Shown here: in pieces, positions 54,445 through 63,394 of the stretch
How the letters are laid out: the number at the start of each line of letters is the position of its first letter
How positions within the stretch are numbered: the stretch's first letter is position 1
Source of the DNA: Prochlorococcus sp. AG-388-E21
GTDB taxonomy: Bacteria > Cyanobacteriota > Cyanobacteriia > PCC-6307 > Cyanobiaceae
Length of the DNA: 64,000 bases
Reading direction: 5' to 3'
Assembly: GCA_003279855.1 (NCBI GenBank)
Contig: QCGO01000003.1
Span: 122,779 to 186,778, forward strand
Notes under the pieces: generated by a model
What the model saw: the letters and a program-made list of their open reading frames with translations, nothing else
What the model was told of the DNA's origin: nothing
Database searches by the model: none
Position numbers and translations under genes: made by a program

Positions 54445-54762
54445 ATGCAAATGTATCTTGCGGATTGTCAATTTCCAGATATTGATAATCAGGTTAAAGC
54501 CTATAAATTATTCGTAGAGGCATGGGAGAATGGCGAAATGGCCAAAGCTGATAAAACTGAAAATTTTGAAATGCTCTTTAGAGTACATGCTCCCGGAGAA
54601 GGAAGAGTAGTTTGTTTGTGTAAAGCTTATAGTGACAAGGAAGTTTTTGAACATTTTGCCCCTTGGAGAGCCAAATTTGGAATTCATATGGAATTTACAC
54701 CTGTGACTAGTTGTCAAAATATTGTCGACTATCACAAGGACTTATTTAAATCAATGAACTAA
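54445..54762 (+). CDS. DUF3303-type protein
   Basis: A 105 aa soluble protein. QMYLADCQFPD at the start, KADKTENFEMLFRVHAPGEG, RVVCLCKAYSDKEVFEHFAP and WRAKFGIHMEFTPVTSC match the ferredoxin-like DUF3303 family, common in marine cyanobacteria. It has no obvious active site. The function is unknown. Confidence 0.8.
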   Translation: MQMYLADCQFPDIDNQVKAYKLFVEAWENGEMAKADKTENFEMLFRVHAPGEGRVVCLCKAYSDKEVFEHFAPWRAKFGIHMEFTPVTSCQNIVDYHKDLFKSMN

Positions 54763-54781
54763 TAACCCATTAAATTTGTTT

Positions 54782-54949
54782 TTGAATGTGAAAAAACCTC
54801 TTTCAAATATTGTTAATAAAGATAAAAATACATCTTTATCTAAAAAAAAAGATAGTGAAAAATCGAAACCATTAATTATATTTGGAACAATTCTTTCGCT
54901 ATCTTCTATATTTTTACTTCTTTATACGATAAATAACAAATTTGGATAA
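54782..54949 (+). CDS. Small C-terminally anchored membrane protein, 55 aa
   Basis: TTG at 54782 or GTG at 54788 opens the frame. A basic Lys/Ser-rich N-terminal half (NKDKNTSLSKKKDSEKSK) is followed by one membrane helix (PLIIFGTILSLSSIFLLLYT) and a short NNKFG end. It follows the DUF3303 gene by 19-25 bases. Function unknown. Confidence 0.55.
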   Translation: MNVKKPLSNIVNKDKNTSLSKKKDSEKSKPLIIFGTILSLSSIFLLLYTINNKFG

Positions 54950-55017
54950 TTTGAGTAATTTACACAATTACTTTTATGTTCTCTATGAATTATATTTATA
55001 AAAAATAACTAATTTTT

Positions 55018-55134
55018 ATGGCATTTGAACAAGGTGGAATGGCTTCAGGCCTTTTGATAATCGCAGTTTCAATAGTTTTTGCAGCTGGATTTGGTTTTTT
55101 AGTATTACATTTTGTGCCTGGAACACCTTTCTAA
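55018..55134 (+). CDS. Membrane microprotein, 38 aa
   Basis: ATG at 55018 to TAA at 55132. The product is MAFEQGGMASGLLIIA continuing into one membrane helix (LLIIAVSIVFAAGFGFLVLH) and ending FVPGTPF. The Gly/Ala-rich helix and defined ends are typical of small thylakoid subunits, but it matches none I can name. Higher G+C than the flanks supports coding. Confidence 0.65.
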   Translation: MAFEQGGMASGLLIIAVSIVFAAGFGFLVLHFVPGTPF

Positions 55135-55165
55135 TCGTATTATTTATTTATTACTTTGATAGAAA

Positions 55166-55432
55166 TTATAAATTCACTGTTTCAAGATCTTGTACTTTAT
55201 TATCTATTTCTCTGTTGTTTTTTACTCTATAAGCATAAATTAGTGAACCTAGAGCAATAGAAGTGGAAGCAAATATTCCCGAAATAAGTATCAACGCAAA
55301 GAGCCCACCTATCAAACCACCTTTTAATCTAAGTAAATTAGACTTTATGAGGAGAACTAGTAGAAAAAATGTAGTAGCTTTGAGTGAAGTAGTTTTAATG
55401 AAAGCTATACTAGCAAAAGGATTTAATAACAT
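55166..55432 (-). CDS. Small membrane protein, 88 aa
   Basis: ATG at 55432. Two hydrophobic segments (TTFFLLVLLIKSNLL and LIGGLFALILISGIFASTSI) are followed by a charged helical end (RVKNNREIDNKVQDLETVNL). It is preceded on its 5' side by a bidirectional terminator hairpin. Function unknown. Confidence 0.65.
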   Translation of the reverse strand: MLLNPFASIAFIKTTSLKATTFFLLVLLIKSNLLRLKGGLIGGLFALILISGIFASTSIALGSLIYAYRVKNNREIDNKVQDLETVNL

Positions 55433-55484
55433 TTGATTTTTTTATATTCATTACTCTAAAAAAAAATTCATAAAACTGCTAAAA

Positions 55485-55510
55485 AAAAAGACTCAAAAAG
55501 AGTCTTTTTA
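55485..55510. terminator. Bidirectional intrinsic terminator
   Basis: GACTC (55490-55494) and GAGTC (55500-55504) pair around AAAAA, flanked by A and T runs that extend the stem to about ten pairs. It can terminate rightward or leftward transcripts. The leftward 55538-55675 microprotein gene ends just upstream of it, which suggests that is its main use. Confidence 0.7.
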
Positions 55511-55537
55511 TATTTAAATTAAAAACCTGTTAATTAT

Positions 55538-55675
55538 TTAATCATCAGTATCAAATTTGCTAAGATTTGGTCCCGCGACTAAACCAACAAGCCCAAAGAG
55601 GACTAAAGAACCAATGCCAACACCTGCGGCCCAAGGATTAAAACCGCCAATGGCGAATGAAGCTAATAAATTCAT
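55538..55675 (-). CDS. Membrane microprotein, 45 aa, ASFAIGGF family
   Basis: ATG at 55675 to TAA at 55538. The N-terminus LLASFAIGGFNPWAAG closely resembles the 41 aa protein encoded at 22451-22576. One Gly/Leu/Val-rich helix (VGIGSLVLFGLVGLVAGP) follows, then an acidic end (SKFDTDD). G+C is high for the genome. A terminator hairpin lies about 30 bases after its stop. Probably a small membrane subunit; the complex is unknown. Confidence 0.68.
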   Translation of the reverse strand: MNLLASFAIGGFNPWAAGVGIGSLVLFGLVGLVAGPNLSKFDTDD

Positions 55676-55895
55676 AGATTTTTAAATACAATTATCTCGG
55701 AGATAGCATACAGAATTATTGAAGGGAATATACCTAAATTGAGACATTTCTTTGTAATTCAAAGGTTATTCGATCAAGAGATGGTTTTATAGCTACATAA
55801 ATATTTAAAAAATAGAACTATTTACTTGTGATTATTTGATGGACAACAGGTCTCCAATTTTTCAATTAATATTAAAAGATTAATAATAAGATGTT

Positions 55896-56276
55896 ATGAA
55901 TACAAATTTAACATTTATATATGACGGAGAATGTCCATTCTGTAATCATTTTGCAGAGCTTTTAGAACTTAAAAGTAAAATAAATAACATTTCTATTCTC
56001 GATGGCAGAAAAAACCCAAAAATTATTAAATCTTTTTTAGAGAAAGGTTATGACATAGATAGAGGAGCAATCCTTCTTAAGGATGATGATATATTTCATG
56101 GAGCTGAAGCAATAAATAAAATATGTAATCAAATAAATAATCCATCTGGCAATCTTTTAAAATTCTTATCAAATGTCTTTAAATCAGATAAAAGAACAAA
56201 TTTATTGTTTCCCTTCCTTGTTAGAGCAAGAAGATTAGCCTTGATTGCAAAAGGTGTACCAACTTCATTGGTTTAA
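55896..56276 (+). CDS. DCC-family thiol-disulfide oxidoreductase-like protein (DUF393)
   Basis: A 126 aa protein with the DCC signature DGECPFCNHF near residues 10-19 (Asp10, Cys13, Cys16). It has the usual later features DRGAILLKDDDIFHGAEAI and a C-terminal RARRLALIAKG helix. The thioredoxin-like family is presumed to act on thiols. No signal peptide is seen. Substrate unknown. Confidence 0.85.
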   Translation: MNTNLTFIYDGECPFCNHFAELLELKSKINNISILDGRKNPKIIKSFLEKGYDIDRGAILLKDDDIFHGAEAINKICNQINNPSGNLLKFLSNVFKSDKRTNLLFPFLVRARRLALIAKGVPTSLV

Positions 56277-56383
56277 AAAATGATTCACTTCATATTAATA
56301 AATGACATATTTTTAAGCTTATTTGTGATTAGAAGATAATTTATTATTTCTTAGCTAGAACATAAAAGTAATATCAAAAAATA

Positions 56384-56569
56384 ATGATAGAAAACTTCAA
56401 TCCATTTATTTCTTTAGGTGGTAAAGATGAGAAAATAAATCATATGGCAGAAGCAGCATTAGAAATGAATTTAACATGCAATGATTTAAAAAAAGATCTT
56501 GATTTAACTGATGGGGACGTTATTGATATGTTGCAATTAGTGATGGATGGGTTTAAAAATAGAAATTAA
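56384..56569 (+). CDS. Small soluble protein, 61 aa
   Basis: An acidic helical protein with segments KINHMAEAALEMNLTCNDLK and LDLTDGDVIDMLQLVMDGFK. There is no membrane span. It is 44 bases before the next small gene. The composition suggests a folded helical protein; function unknown. Confidence 0.6.
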   Translation: MIENFNPFISLGGKDEKINHMAEAALEMNLTCNDLKKDLDLTDGDVIDMLQLVMDGFKNRN

Positions 56570-56612
56570 ATAGATAATCTCACTAAAAAATTTAGTTTAC
56601 CTTAAATTTTTA

Positions 56613-56918
56613 ATGAAAAGTATACAAATTGAATTTTCAAAATATGAGTCAGTAAATTCGTTATGGTCTGAATTGATAGAACATCATGGATTTGAAAGAG
56701 CTAAAAAAATTGTTTCACAAGCTATAGATTTACAAAAAATGAATGGCAATAAAAATGTAACCATGCCAATTATATTTTCAGGGACTGGGGGATTAGCTTT
56801 AATTCCTATTCAATCATTAAAAGAAAAAACTTTAAAAAGTAAATCAAAAGAAAATCAAGTACTTATATTTAATCTCAAACAGAAATCATTTCAAATTTTA
56901 AATGAAGCTAAACATTAA
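56613..56918 (+). CDS. Hypothetical protein, 101 aa
   Basis: A soluble alpha/beta protein. The first half is helical (SLWSELIEHHGFERAKKIVS). It then has VTMPIIFSGTGGLALIPIQS and a basic linker (KEKTLKSKSKENQ). No motif beyond a Gly-rich loop is seen. Function unknown. Confidence 0.6.
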   Translation: MKSIQIEFSKYESVNSLWSELIEHHGFERAKKIVSQAIDLQKMNGNKNVTMPIIFSGTGGLALIPIQSLKEKTLKSKSKENQVLIFNLKQKSFQILNEAKH

Positions 56919-57058
56919 AATTTTTTTTGAAAACCATTAAATAAAAAAAATGGACCGAAAACATCTTTGTCAGAATTAATAGATATGTCAACCCAAAGAA
57001 ATTCTTTTCTCAATTTTTATAAATCTAATTTATATTCTATCTATACTACTGAGTAATA

Positions 57059-57775
57059 ATGACTTTTGAAGCTAAATATCTAGGCTCAAATGGTTGGTTA
57101 ATCAAATTTGATAAAACCAACTTAATAATAGATCCCTGGCTTACTGGCGATTTAGTATTCCCTCCAGGAGAGTGGTTTTTCAAAGGTTCACTAGACAATG
57201 AAATTTTAATTGAGGAAGACATTAATATAATTCTATTGACTCAAGGTTTACCTGATCATTGCCATGTTCCTTCATTAAAAAAGTTTAAAAAAAATATTGA
57301 TATCATCTGCCCAAATAGTGCAAAAGTAATTCTTGAAAAATTAGGTTTTACATCGATCATAGTTCTCAAACCATCCGAAAAAATTAAACAAAGGGGTCTA
57401 GAAATAGAAGCTACTGCTGGTGCACCCGTCCCACAAATAGAAAATGGATACATCGTAAAAGACGAAAAAGGAAAAGGTTTCTACATCGAACCACATGGTT
57501 ATCTTGATGAAAACATTAAATCTCAAGAAATAGATGCTGTCATAACACCTATAATTAACCTTGAACTTCCAATGGTTGGATCTTTTGTAAAAGGCGCAGA
57601 TGTACTTCCAAAATTAATAAATACTTTTAATCCAAAATATGTACTTTCAAGTACTGCTGGTGGAGAAGCAAAATATACAGGCCTTTTAAACAAATTTATA
57701 TCAGTTCAGGAATATGAAGAAGAAGTAAAATGTAATTTGGTAAATTTAAAAACTATGGATTCTGTAAAAATTTAG
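57059..57775 (+). CDS. Metallo-beta-lactamase-fold protein with atypical metal motif
   Basis: A 238 aa protein of the MBL-fold hydrolase group. The early AKYLGSNGWLIKFDKTNLII and DPWLTGDL segments are typical, but the usual HxHxDH motif reads TQGLPDHCH, with Gln and Leu replacing the first two His. A later IEPHGYLDEN and GADVLPKLINTFNPKYVLSS complete the fold. The same altered motif is, from memory, seen in cyanobacterial and plastid homologues, so it is not simple decay. The activity is unknown. Confidence 0.75.
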   Translation: MTFEAKYLGSNGWLIKFDKTNLIIDPWLTGDLVFPPGEWFFKGSLDNEILIEEDINIILLTQGLPDHCHVPSLKKFKKNIDIICPNSAKVILEKLGFTSIIVLKPSEKIKQRGLEIEATAGAPVPQIENGYIVKDEKGKGFYIEPHGYLDENIKSQEIDAVITPIINLELPMVGSFVKGADVLPKLINTFNPKYVLSSTAGGEAKYTGLLNKFISVQEYEEEVKCNLVNLKTMDSVKI

Positions 57776-57855
57776 ATATTTAATAAAGAAAATTTATAAC
57801 TATATCGTTAGTGCTTATAAACAAATAAAATAGAAAAAGAATAGGAGTATCTAAA

Positions 57856-58209
57856 ATTTATTCGTTATTTTTTTCAATAATTTGTCTATTTGCTCTGAAC
57901 ACATCCTATTTTTGTGACAATATTAAGCTCGATTTAGTAATTAGAAATAATATTAATGGAGATTTCTCAATAGTTAAAACTATCTCTGAAATTAAACCTG
58001 GAGCATTTATTAATATAGATTGGAATGGTAAAAAACTAATGCTACCATACTCTCTTAGAAAAGATTACTTATCATTTACGGACAGAAAATGGGATTGGAG
58101 ATACCAAATAAATCAAGAAGGCATGGTAAGAGATAAAAATCCGATATTGTATGAGTTACTTCCATCTGGAGTAATCAAGGATCATATATGTAAATTAGGA
58201 GAAACCTAA
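57856..58209 (+). CDS. Secreted protein of unknown function, apparent AUU start
   Basis: An open frame of 118 codons. AGGAG at 57843-57847 is followed after eight bases by ATT at 57856, and no in-frame ATG, GTG or TTG precedes the signal peptide. Translation from ATT gives a signal-peptide-like start (YSLFFSIICLFALNTSYF). A mature part follows that contains WNGKKLMLPYSLRKDYLSF, then WDWRYQINQEGMVRDKNP and a terminal DHICKLGE. The first internal ATG would lose the whole signal peptide. It is either a rare AUU start or a recently damaged gene. Confidence 0.6.
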   Translation: MYSLFFSIICLFALNTSYFCDNIKLDLVIRNNINGDFSIVKTISEIKPGAFINIDWNGKKLMLPYSLRKDYLSFTDRKWDWRYQINQEGMVRDKNPILYELLPSGVIKDHICKLGET

Positions 58210-58280
58210 TTATTTTTAATTTATCATGCGCATAATACTCTTTAATAAATTATTTAATTCAGAGGATTAATTAAATAAAT

Positions 58281-60890
58281 ATGCTTAACGTTTCAGACAA
58301 CAAGAACAATATTCAATATATAAAACTGGAGGATTATAAATCCTTTGATTATGAAATACCTAATATCTTTTTGGATTTCATAATTGAAGACAAAAGAGTA
58401 ATTGTTAAAACCGAACTAAAATTGATTAAAAAGAATATTAATATAAATTCCCTTATTCTTGATGGGATAGACATATTTGTTGAAAAGATATATTTAGATG
58501 AATCTTTATTAGTAGAAAATAACTATTCAATACAAAAAAATAGATTATTAATTAAACCCATACTTAAAGAAACTTTCACCTTAAAGATTATCGGAACAAT
58601 TAAACCAAAGGAGAATTCTTCACTTTTAGGAATGTATGAAAGTAATGGAATTATTACTACGCAATGCGAAGCACAAGGCTTTAGAAGAATAAGTTACCAC
58701 TCTGATAGACCTGATATATTAAGTAAATATAAAGTAAGGATAGAGGCAAATAAGGAAGAATATCCAGTATTACTGTCTAATGGGAATCTAATCGAAGAAA
58801 AAGATCTTGAAAACAAAAGACACGAAGTGATATGGGAAGATCCATATCCCAAACCCTCTTATCTTTTTGCTTTAGTAGCAGGAAAACTAAAATGCATAAA
58901 AGATAGTTTCATTACTAAGTCTAATAAAAGAGTAGAAATAAATATATACGTAGAAAAAGGTGATGAAAAATATGTACAGCATTCAATCAAATCATTGAAG
59001 AAGTCGATGAAATGGGATGAAGAGAAATATAATCTCGAATACGATTTATCATTATTTAATATTGTTGCAATTAGGCATTTTAATATGGGAGCTATGGAAA
59101 ATAAAAGCCTTAATATATTTAACTCTAAGTTAATACTTGCTAATAAAGAAACTACGACTGATGAAGAGTTAGAGCGTATAGAAGGTGTAATCGCCCATGA
59201 GTACTTTCATAATTGGACGGGTAATAGAATAACTTGTAGAGATTGGTTTCAATTATCATTAAAAGAGGGTTTAACAGTATTTAGAGATCAGGAATTCACA
59301 GCAGATCTTCATAATCCTTTAATAAAAAGACTTGAAGATGCAAAATTCCTAAGGAAAGCACAATTTAGAGAAGACTCTGGCCCAACATCACATCCAGTGA
59401 GACCTGAAAAATATTTAGAGATTGACAATTTTTATACAACAACTATTTACGAAAAAGGAGCTGAAATTATAAGGATGCTTAAAACATTAGTAAAAGATGA
59501 AAACTTTAATAATGGTTTTAGGAATTTTATTTCTACTTATGATGGGAAAGCAGCAACTATTGATCAATTTGTTGAAAAGATTTTAGAAAATAATACAGAA
59601 ATAAATATTGAAAAATTTAAGACTTGGTATAAACAAAACGGGACACCACTGGTTAAATTTAAAAGAAAATGGGATAGAGAAAAACAAATCCTTAAAATAC
59701 GAGTTTCTCAAATCAATTCAAATAAAAAAAATCTTTATAACGATTTACCTCTAATAATTCCTATTAATATTTCAATATTCTTGAGTAGTCATGAAAAAAT
59801 AGAAAAGACACTTATCTTAAAAGAAAAGGAAGAAGAATTCACTCTAGAAAATATAACTTCCAATTTTGATAGTCCAATAATTTCTTATTTTCGAAATTTT
59901 TCAGCCCCTATTAAATGGGAAACAGATACGACATTTGCAGAAAAATTATTAATACTAGAATTTGAAACTGATTATTTCACTATTTATGACACGATAAAAG
60001 GTATATACAAAAAAATAATTTGCAAAAGAATCTATGAAAAACCCGATATATATATTGAAAATAAATTAATAGCAACATTAAGATCAATAATTAGAAATAA
60101 GAAAAATATAAATTTATCTCTCTTATCTGAAATACTTAGTATCCCAACCTTCTCTGAAATAGAATCAGAAATCAAGAGAATTGATCCATTAAAAATTTAT
60201 AAAACTATTGACGAATTAAATTATCTTTTTGGCACTAAATTAAGAGAGGAACTGTTAAATAAGCTTAAAGAGATAAATAAAAACATTACTAAAATATGGC
60301 CTGAGGGTAAGGATGAAAGAAAACTAATAGAAACAATATGGAGGTTGCTTTTACATAGTAAAGATGAAGAAATTAAGAGTAACATAATTAGTTATATAGA
60401 TAGTAATTCAATGACACTTTCAAAAGCTGCTTTGAATGTATTCACAAGGATTAATTGTCCGGAAAGAGAATTAATTTCAAATATTTTTTTTAATAAATGG
60501 AAAAATAATCCAGTAGTCTTAGATAATTGGTTCTTTTTTAAAGCATCTATTGAGATAGATCGAAATCAAAAAAGTATTGAAGATCTATTTAAAAATGAAT
60601 ATTTTGATGTCAAATCGCCCAACACTTTAAGATCTATATTAAATGCCTACGTAACGAGAAATTCATTATTCCACTCCATAGATGGATCGGGTTATAAATA
60701 CATAGCAAATAAGATTTTAGAATTTGATAAATCAAATCCAATAGTAATTTCACGTTTTTTAAAAATATTTAGTAATTATAGACAATATGAAAATCCTTAT
60801 AAAAGAAATATAGTTAAAGTTCTTGAACATATTAAAAAAAATAAACTTTCACCAAATACAATTGAAGTTATAGATGCTATTTTAAATTAA
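58281..60890 (+). CDS. pepN: Aminopeptidase N (M1 family)
   Basis: PepN removes N-terminal residues from peptides in the cytosol. The 869 aa product matches the bacterial M1 type. It has the substrate motif GAMENKSLNIF, the zinc site VIAHEYFHNWTGNRITCRDW (HExxH, with the third ligand Glu in SLKEGLTVFRDQEF) and the catalytic Tyr region TTTIYEKGAEIIRML. Long helical C-terminal domains follow. ATG at 58281. Confidence 0.95.
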   Translation: MLNVSDNKNNIQYIKLEDYKSFDYEIPNIFLDFIIEDKRVIVKTELKLIKKNININSLILDGIDIFVEKIYLDESLLVENNYSIQKNRLLIKPILKETFTLKIIGTIKPKENSSLLGMYESNGIITTQCEAQGFRRISYHSDRPDILSKYKVRIEANKEEYPVLLSNGNLIEEKDLENKRHEVIWEDPYPKPSYLFALVAGKLKCIKDSFITKSNKRVEINIYVEKGDEKYVQHSIKSLKKSMKWDEEKYNLEYDLSLFNIVAIRHFNMGAMENKSLNIFNSKLILANKETTTDEELERIEGVIAHEYFHNWTGNRITCRDWFQLSLKEGLTVFRDQEFTADLHNPLIKRLEDAKFLRKAQFREDSGPTSHPVRPEKYLEIDNFYTTTIYEKGAEIIRMLKTLVKDENFNNGFRNFISTYDGKAATIDQFVEKILENNTEINIEKFKTWYKQNGTPLVKFKRKWDREKQILKIRVSQINSNKKNLYNDLPLIIPINISIFLSSHEKIEKTLILKEKEEEFTLENITSNFDSPIISYFRNFSAPIKWETDTTFAEKLLILEFETDYFTIYDTIKGIYKKIICKRIYEKPDIYIENKLIATLRSIIRNKKNINLSLLSEILSIPTFSEIESEIKRIDPLKIYKTIDELNYLFGTKLREELLNKLKEINKNITKIWPEGKDERKLIETIWRLLLHSKDEEIKSNIISYIDSNSMTLSKAALNVFTRINCPERELISNIFFNKWKNNPVVLDNWFFFKASIEIDRNQKSIEDLFKNEYFDVKSPNTLRSILNAYVTRNSLFHSIDGSGYKYIANKILEFDKSNPIVISRFLKIFSNYRQYENPYKRNIVKVLEHIKKNKLSPNTIEVIDAILN

Positions 60891-60898
60891 TAATTATT

Positions 60899-61135
60899 CT
60901 ATTTATATAAACTTATAAGTAGTATTATTAAAATTACAATAATAATAAAAAGCAAAGATAATTTTTTAGAGATTAGTATTTTAAAATTATTGAACCTTTC
61001 TTTTTTATACTCTTTATTCCACTTTCTTTTTACGTAATTATTAGTTACAAATTTATTAGGTCTTCCACAGAAGAGGCACGTTGGAGCTGTTATTGAGATT
61101 AAATTCTTACATTGTGGACATTTTTTTTGCTTCAT
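60899..61135 (-). CDS. Zinc-ribbon protein with C-terminal membrane anchor, 78 aa
   Basis: ATG at 61135. The N-terminus has a zinc ribbon with two CxxC knuckles (KKCPQCKNLISITAPTCLFC, then GRPNKF). A basic linker (KRKWNKEYKKER) follows, then a C-terminal membrane helix (LSLLFIIIVILIILLISLYK). It is convergent with pepN, 8 bases away. It could tether a regulator or membrane complex; function unknown. Confidence 0.7.
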   Translation of the reverse strand: MKQKKCPQCKNLISITAPTCLFCGRPNKFVTNNYVKRKWNKEYKKERFNNFKILISKKLSLLFIIIVILIILLISLYK

Positions 61136-61332
61136 AACTTTTTATTTTAGCAAATAACAATTGAAAATTTCTTATTAAAAAAACATAAATAAAAAAGTCT
61201 CTTAAGAAGAAAAATATTAAAGATTATTTATACAAAATGTATCAAGATTAATTAAATTAAGTTTCAAAAGAATACTCAATTAAAACTAATTAATAATGTG
61301 GAATATAATAAATTTATTGTTTTAATTTTTAC

Positions 61333-61494
61333 ATGTTTGCAATTGCATTAGGATTAGGTCCTTTAGAAACAATTACAATAGCAATATCTGCTACAGTTTT
61401 TATTGCTGCTTTTACATGGGTATCAATTAAAGGTGATTTAAGAGAACTTGCAAACGAACTAATTGATGATAATAATCAGAAAGAAGAAAATTAA
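61333..61494 (+). CDS. Membrane microprotein, 53 aa
   Basis: ATG at 61333 to TAA at 61492. It has one long hydrophobic segment (ETITIAISATVFIAAFTWVS), then a charged helical tail (KGDLRELANELIDDNNQKEE). The amphipathic ends and composition support a real gene. No family recognised. Confidence 0.6.
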   Translation: MFAIALGLGPLETITIAISATVFIAAFTWVSIKGDLRELANELIDDNNQKEEN

Positions 61495-61510
61495 TTATTT
61501 CTATAAATAA

Positions 61511-61708
61511 TTAATTATGTAGCCTTGGATAATCAATAATATGTCTTATTTCCTTAAGGGATGCTCCATAAATTCTATTACCATTTAAATTAACTCCTTT
61601 CCATTTTTCTTTTTGGTTAAAAGTATTGTTAATACTAGATTTATTACCAAAAGAATGCTTATCATTCCATGTCAAAGATATATCCCAACCTTTATAGTTT
61701 TCTATCAT
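61511..61708 (-). CDS. Small protein, 65 aa, unknown
   Basis: The preferred start is ATG at 61708 (MIENYKGWDISLTWN); an upstream in-frame ATG at 61729 adds seven residues. The product is Asn/Lys/Trp-rich and soluble, with YKGWDISLTWNDKHSFGN at the start and NRIYGASLKEIRHIIDYPR at the end. Function unknown. Confidence 0.55.
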   Translation of the reverse strand: MIENYKGWDISLTWNDKHSFGNKSSINNTFNQKEKWKGVNLNGNRIYGASLKEIRHIIDYPRLHN

Positions 61709-61811
61709 AGAAAAAAAATGATAATACATTCAAATATTACATACAAAGACAGAAAACAAAAACGAAGGAAATAAGTAGTTTTTTTATAATATTTATTTAA
61801 TATTCCATAAA

Positions 61812-62987
61812 TTAGGAAAGAATTTTAATTTTAAGTGCTGACTTGTCTGCATTTTCTCGAGCAATATTTAGGTCATCATCTGATGAAAGGACTACCCCCA
61901 TTCTCCTTCCTTTCTTTGCTGTTGGTTTCCCAAATATTAGAACTTTAGTATTCTCTAATTCTAATGCCTCGTTCAGTCCAGTGTATGAAGGAGTATTAGA
62001 TTCTTTATCTGATATTATTACTCTGGTTGCTGATGGCTTTAATAGTGAAATATTTGGTATGGGTAGATTTAAAAAGGCTCTTAAGTGTAATTCAAATTCA
62101 TTTATGTTTTGGCTAACTAAGGTGACCATTCCCGTATCATGAGGCCTAGGAGATAATTCTGAAAATATAACCTCTTTGCCTTTTACAAAAAACTCAACCC
62201 CATATATACCCGAACCATTTAAATTATTTAATATTTTTGTTGTCATTTTTCGGGCTTCATTAATCAAGGATTGATTCATGTCCAATGGTTGCCAGCTACA
62301 TTGATAATCTCCTTTGTATTGTTCATGACCTATTGGCTCACAAAATACATTCTCCCCACTATCTTTTCTAATAGTTAAGAGAGTAAATTCATAATCAAAA
62401 TTTAAAAATTCCTCAAGTATTACACCAACTATTTTTCCTCTTGAATTTTTCAAGGCATCATGCCAGGCTAACAATAGATCTTCTTTTCTGTTAACTAAAC
62501 TTTGACCTTTTCCTGATGAACTCATTAGAGGCTTTAGCAAAAGAGGGAAGCCAATTTCAGATGATTTAATTTCTAGCTCATCAACATTAAATACATAACT
62601 AAATTTTGCAGTTTTTATCTTTAATTCTTTAGATGCAAGATTTCTAATTTTATCCCTATTCATTGTTATTTCAACAGTTCTAGCATTAGGAACGATATTT
62701 ATGCCTTCTTCTTCCAATTCCTTTAAAGCTTCAATTGATAGTGCTTCAATTTCGGGAACTACAAAATCAGGTTTGAGTTCTTTTATCTTTTTTTTTAAAA
62801 TTTCTTTATCACTCATATCTATGACAAAAGAATTATCAGCTAATTGCATCGCAGGGGCATTTTCGTATTTATCAATAGCTATTACTTCTAAGCCTAATCT
62901 TTTAGCTTCAACCACTAATTCTTTTCCAAGTTCGCCACTGCCAAGTAATAATATTTTCTTGGGAATAAATTTAAAACTGCCCATCAC
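61812..62987 (-). CDS. purT: Formate-dependent phosphoribosylglycinamide formyltransferase PurT
   Basis: PurT uses ATP and formate to formylate glycinamide ribonucleotide in purine synthesis, a folate-independent alternative to PurN. The 391 aa ATP-grasp protein has KKILLLGSGELGKELVVEAK at the start, SFVIDMSDKEIL, LLKPLMSSSGKGQSLV, LEEFLNFDYEFTLL and the metal/ATP segment FSELSPRPHDTGMVTLVSQN. A start one codon later (MGSF) is possible. It is preceded by a small membrane-protein gene on the same strand. Confidence 0.95.
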   Translation of the reverse strand: MMGSFKFIPKKILLLGSGELGKELVVEAKRLGLEVIAIDKYENAPAMQLADNSFVIDMSDKEILKKKIKELKPDFVVPEIEALSIEALKELEEEGINIVPNARTVEITMNRDKIRNLASKELKIKTAKFSYVFNVDELEIKSSEIGFPLLLKPLMSSSGKGQSLVNRKEDLLLAWHDALKNSRGKIVGVILEEFLNFDYEFTLLTIRKDSGENVFCEPIGHEQYKGDYQCSWQPLDMNQSLINEARKMTTKILNNLNGSGIYGVEFFVKGKEVIFSELSPRPHDTGMVTLVSQNINEFELHLRAFLNLPIPNISLLKPSATRVIISDKESNTPSYTGLNEALELENTKVLIFGKPTAKKGRRMGVVLSSDDDLNIARENADKSALKIKILS

Positions 62988-63001
62988 TAAATGAATTAAT
63001 G

Positions 63002-63244
63002 TTATTTGTCATCGTCAGATAGCTTGTTAGAGAGTTTATCTTCTCTTTTACTAGATTTTAAATTAGACAAAAAAGAATTATTTCCGAACCAATCATTTTG
63101 CTTCATTCCTCTTGTAATTGAAGTTGAAATAGCACCAAGAAAGAAAAAACCCATCATTACCCAAAGGATTCGTTCTAGAGCAATTGAAGGCGAGAAGCCC
63201 TGTCCTGAATTAATAATTTCAGTAAGAGGGTCTAAGGGGTCCAA
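63002..63244 (-). CDS. Small membrane protein, 80 aa, unknown
   Basis: ATG at 63244. It has a polar N-terminus (DPLDPLTEIINSGQGFSPS), one membrane helix (ILWVMMGFFFLGAISTSI) and a basic, Ser/Lys/Asp-rich tail (LKSSKREDKLSNKLSDDDK). It is 14 bases upstream of purT on the same strand. Function unknown. Confidence 0.68.
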   Translation of the reverse strand: MDPLDPLTEIINSGQGFSPSIALERILWVMMGFFFLGAISTSITRGMKQNDWFGNNSFLSNLKSSKREDKLSNKLSDDDK

Positions 63245-63394
63245 GTTGATTATTTAATATGATTACCCAATTATATAAGTTGAGAAAAAAATTTTTACTA
63301 AAAATTACAAATAAAAATAATAGGAAAATTAGGTCTTAAATAACGCAAAAACATTTTTTCAATGTTATCTTCAAAAGATGAATTTATAAAACAT

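Noticed and set aside
56988..57056. 23-codon frame just before the MBL-fold gene, considered as a leader peptide
   Set aside because: No run of a regulatory amino acid, no attenuator hairpin and no ribosome site.
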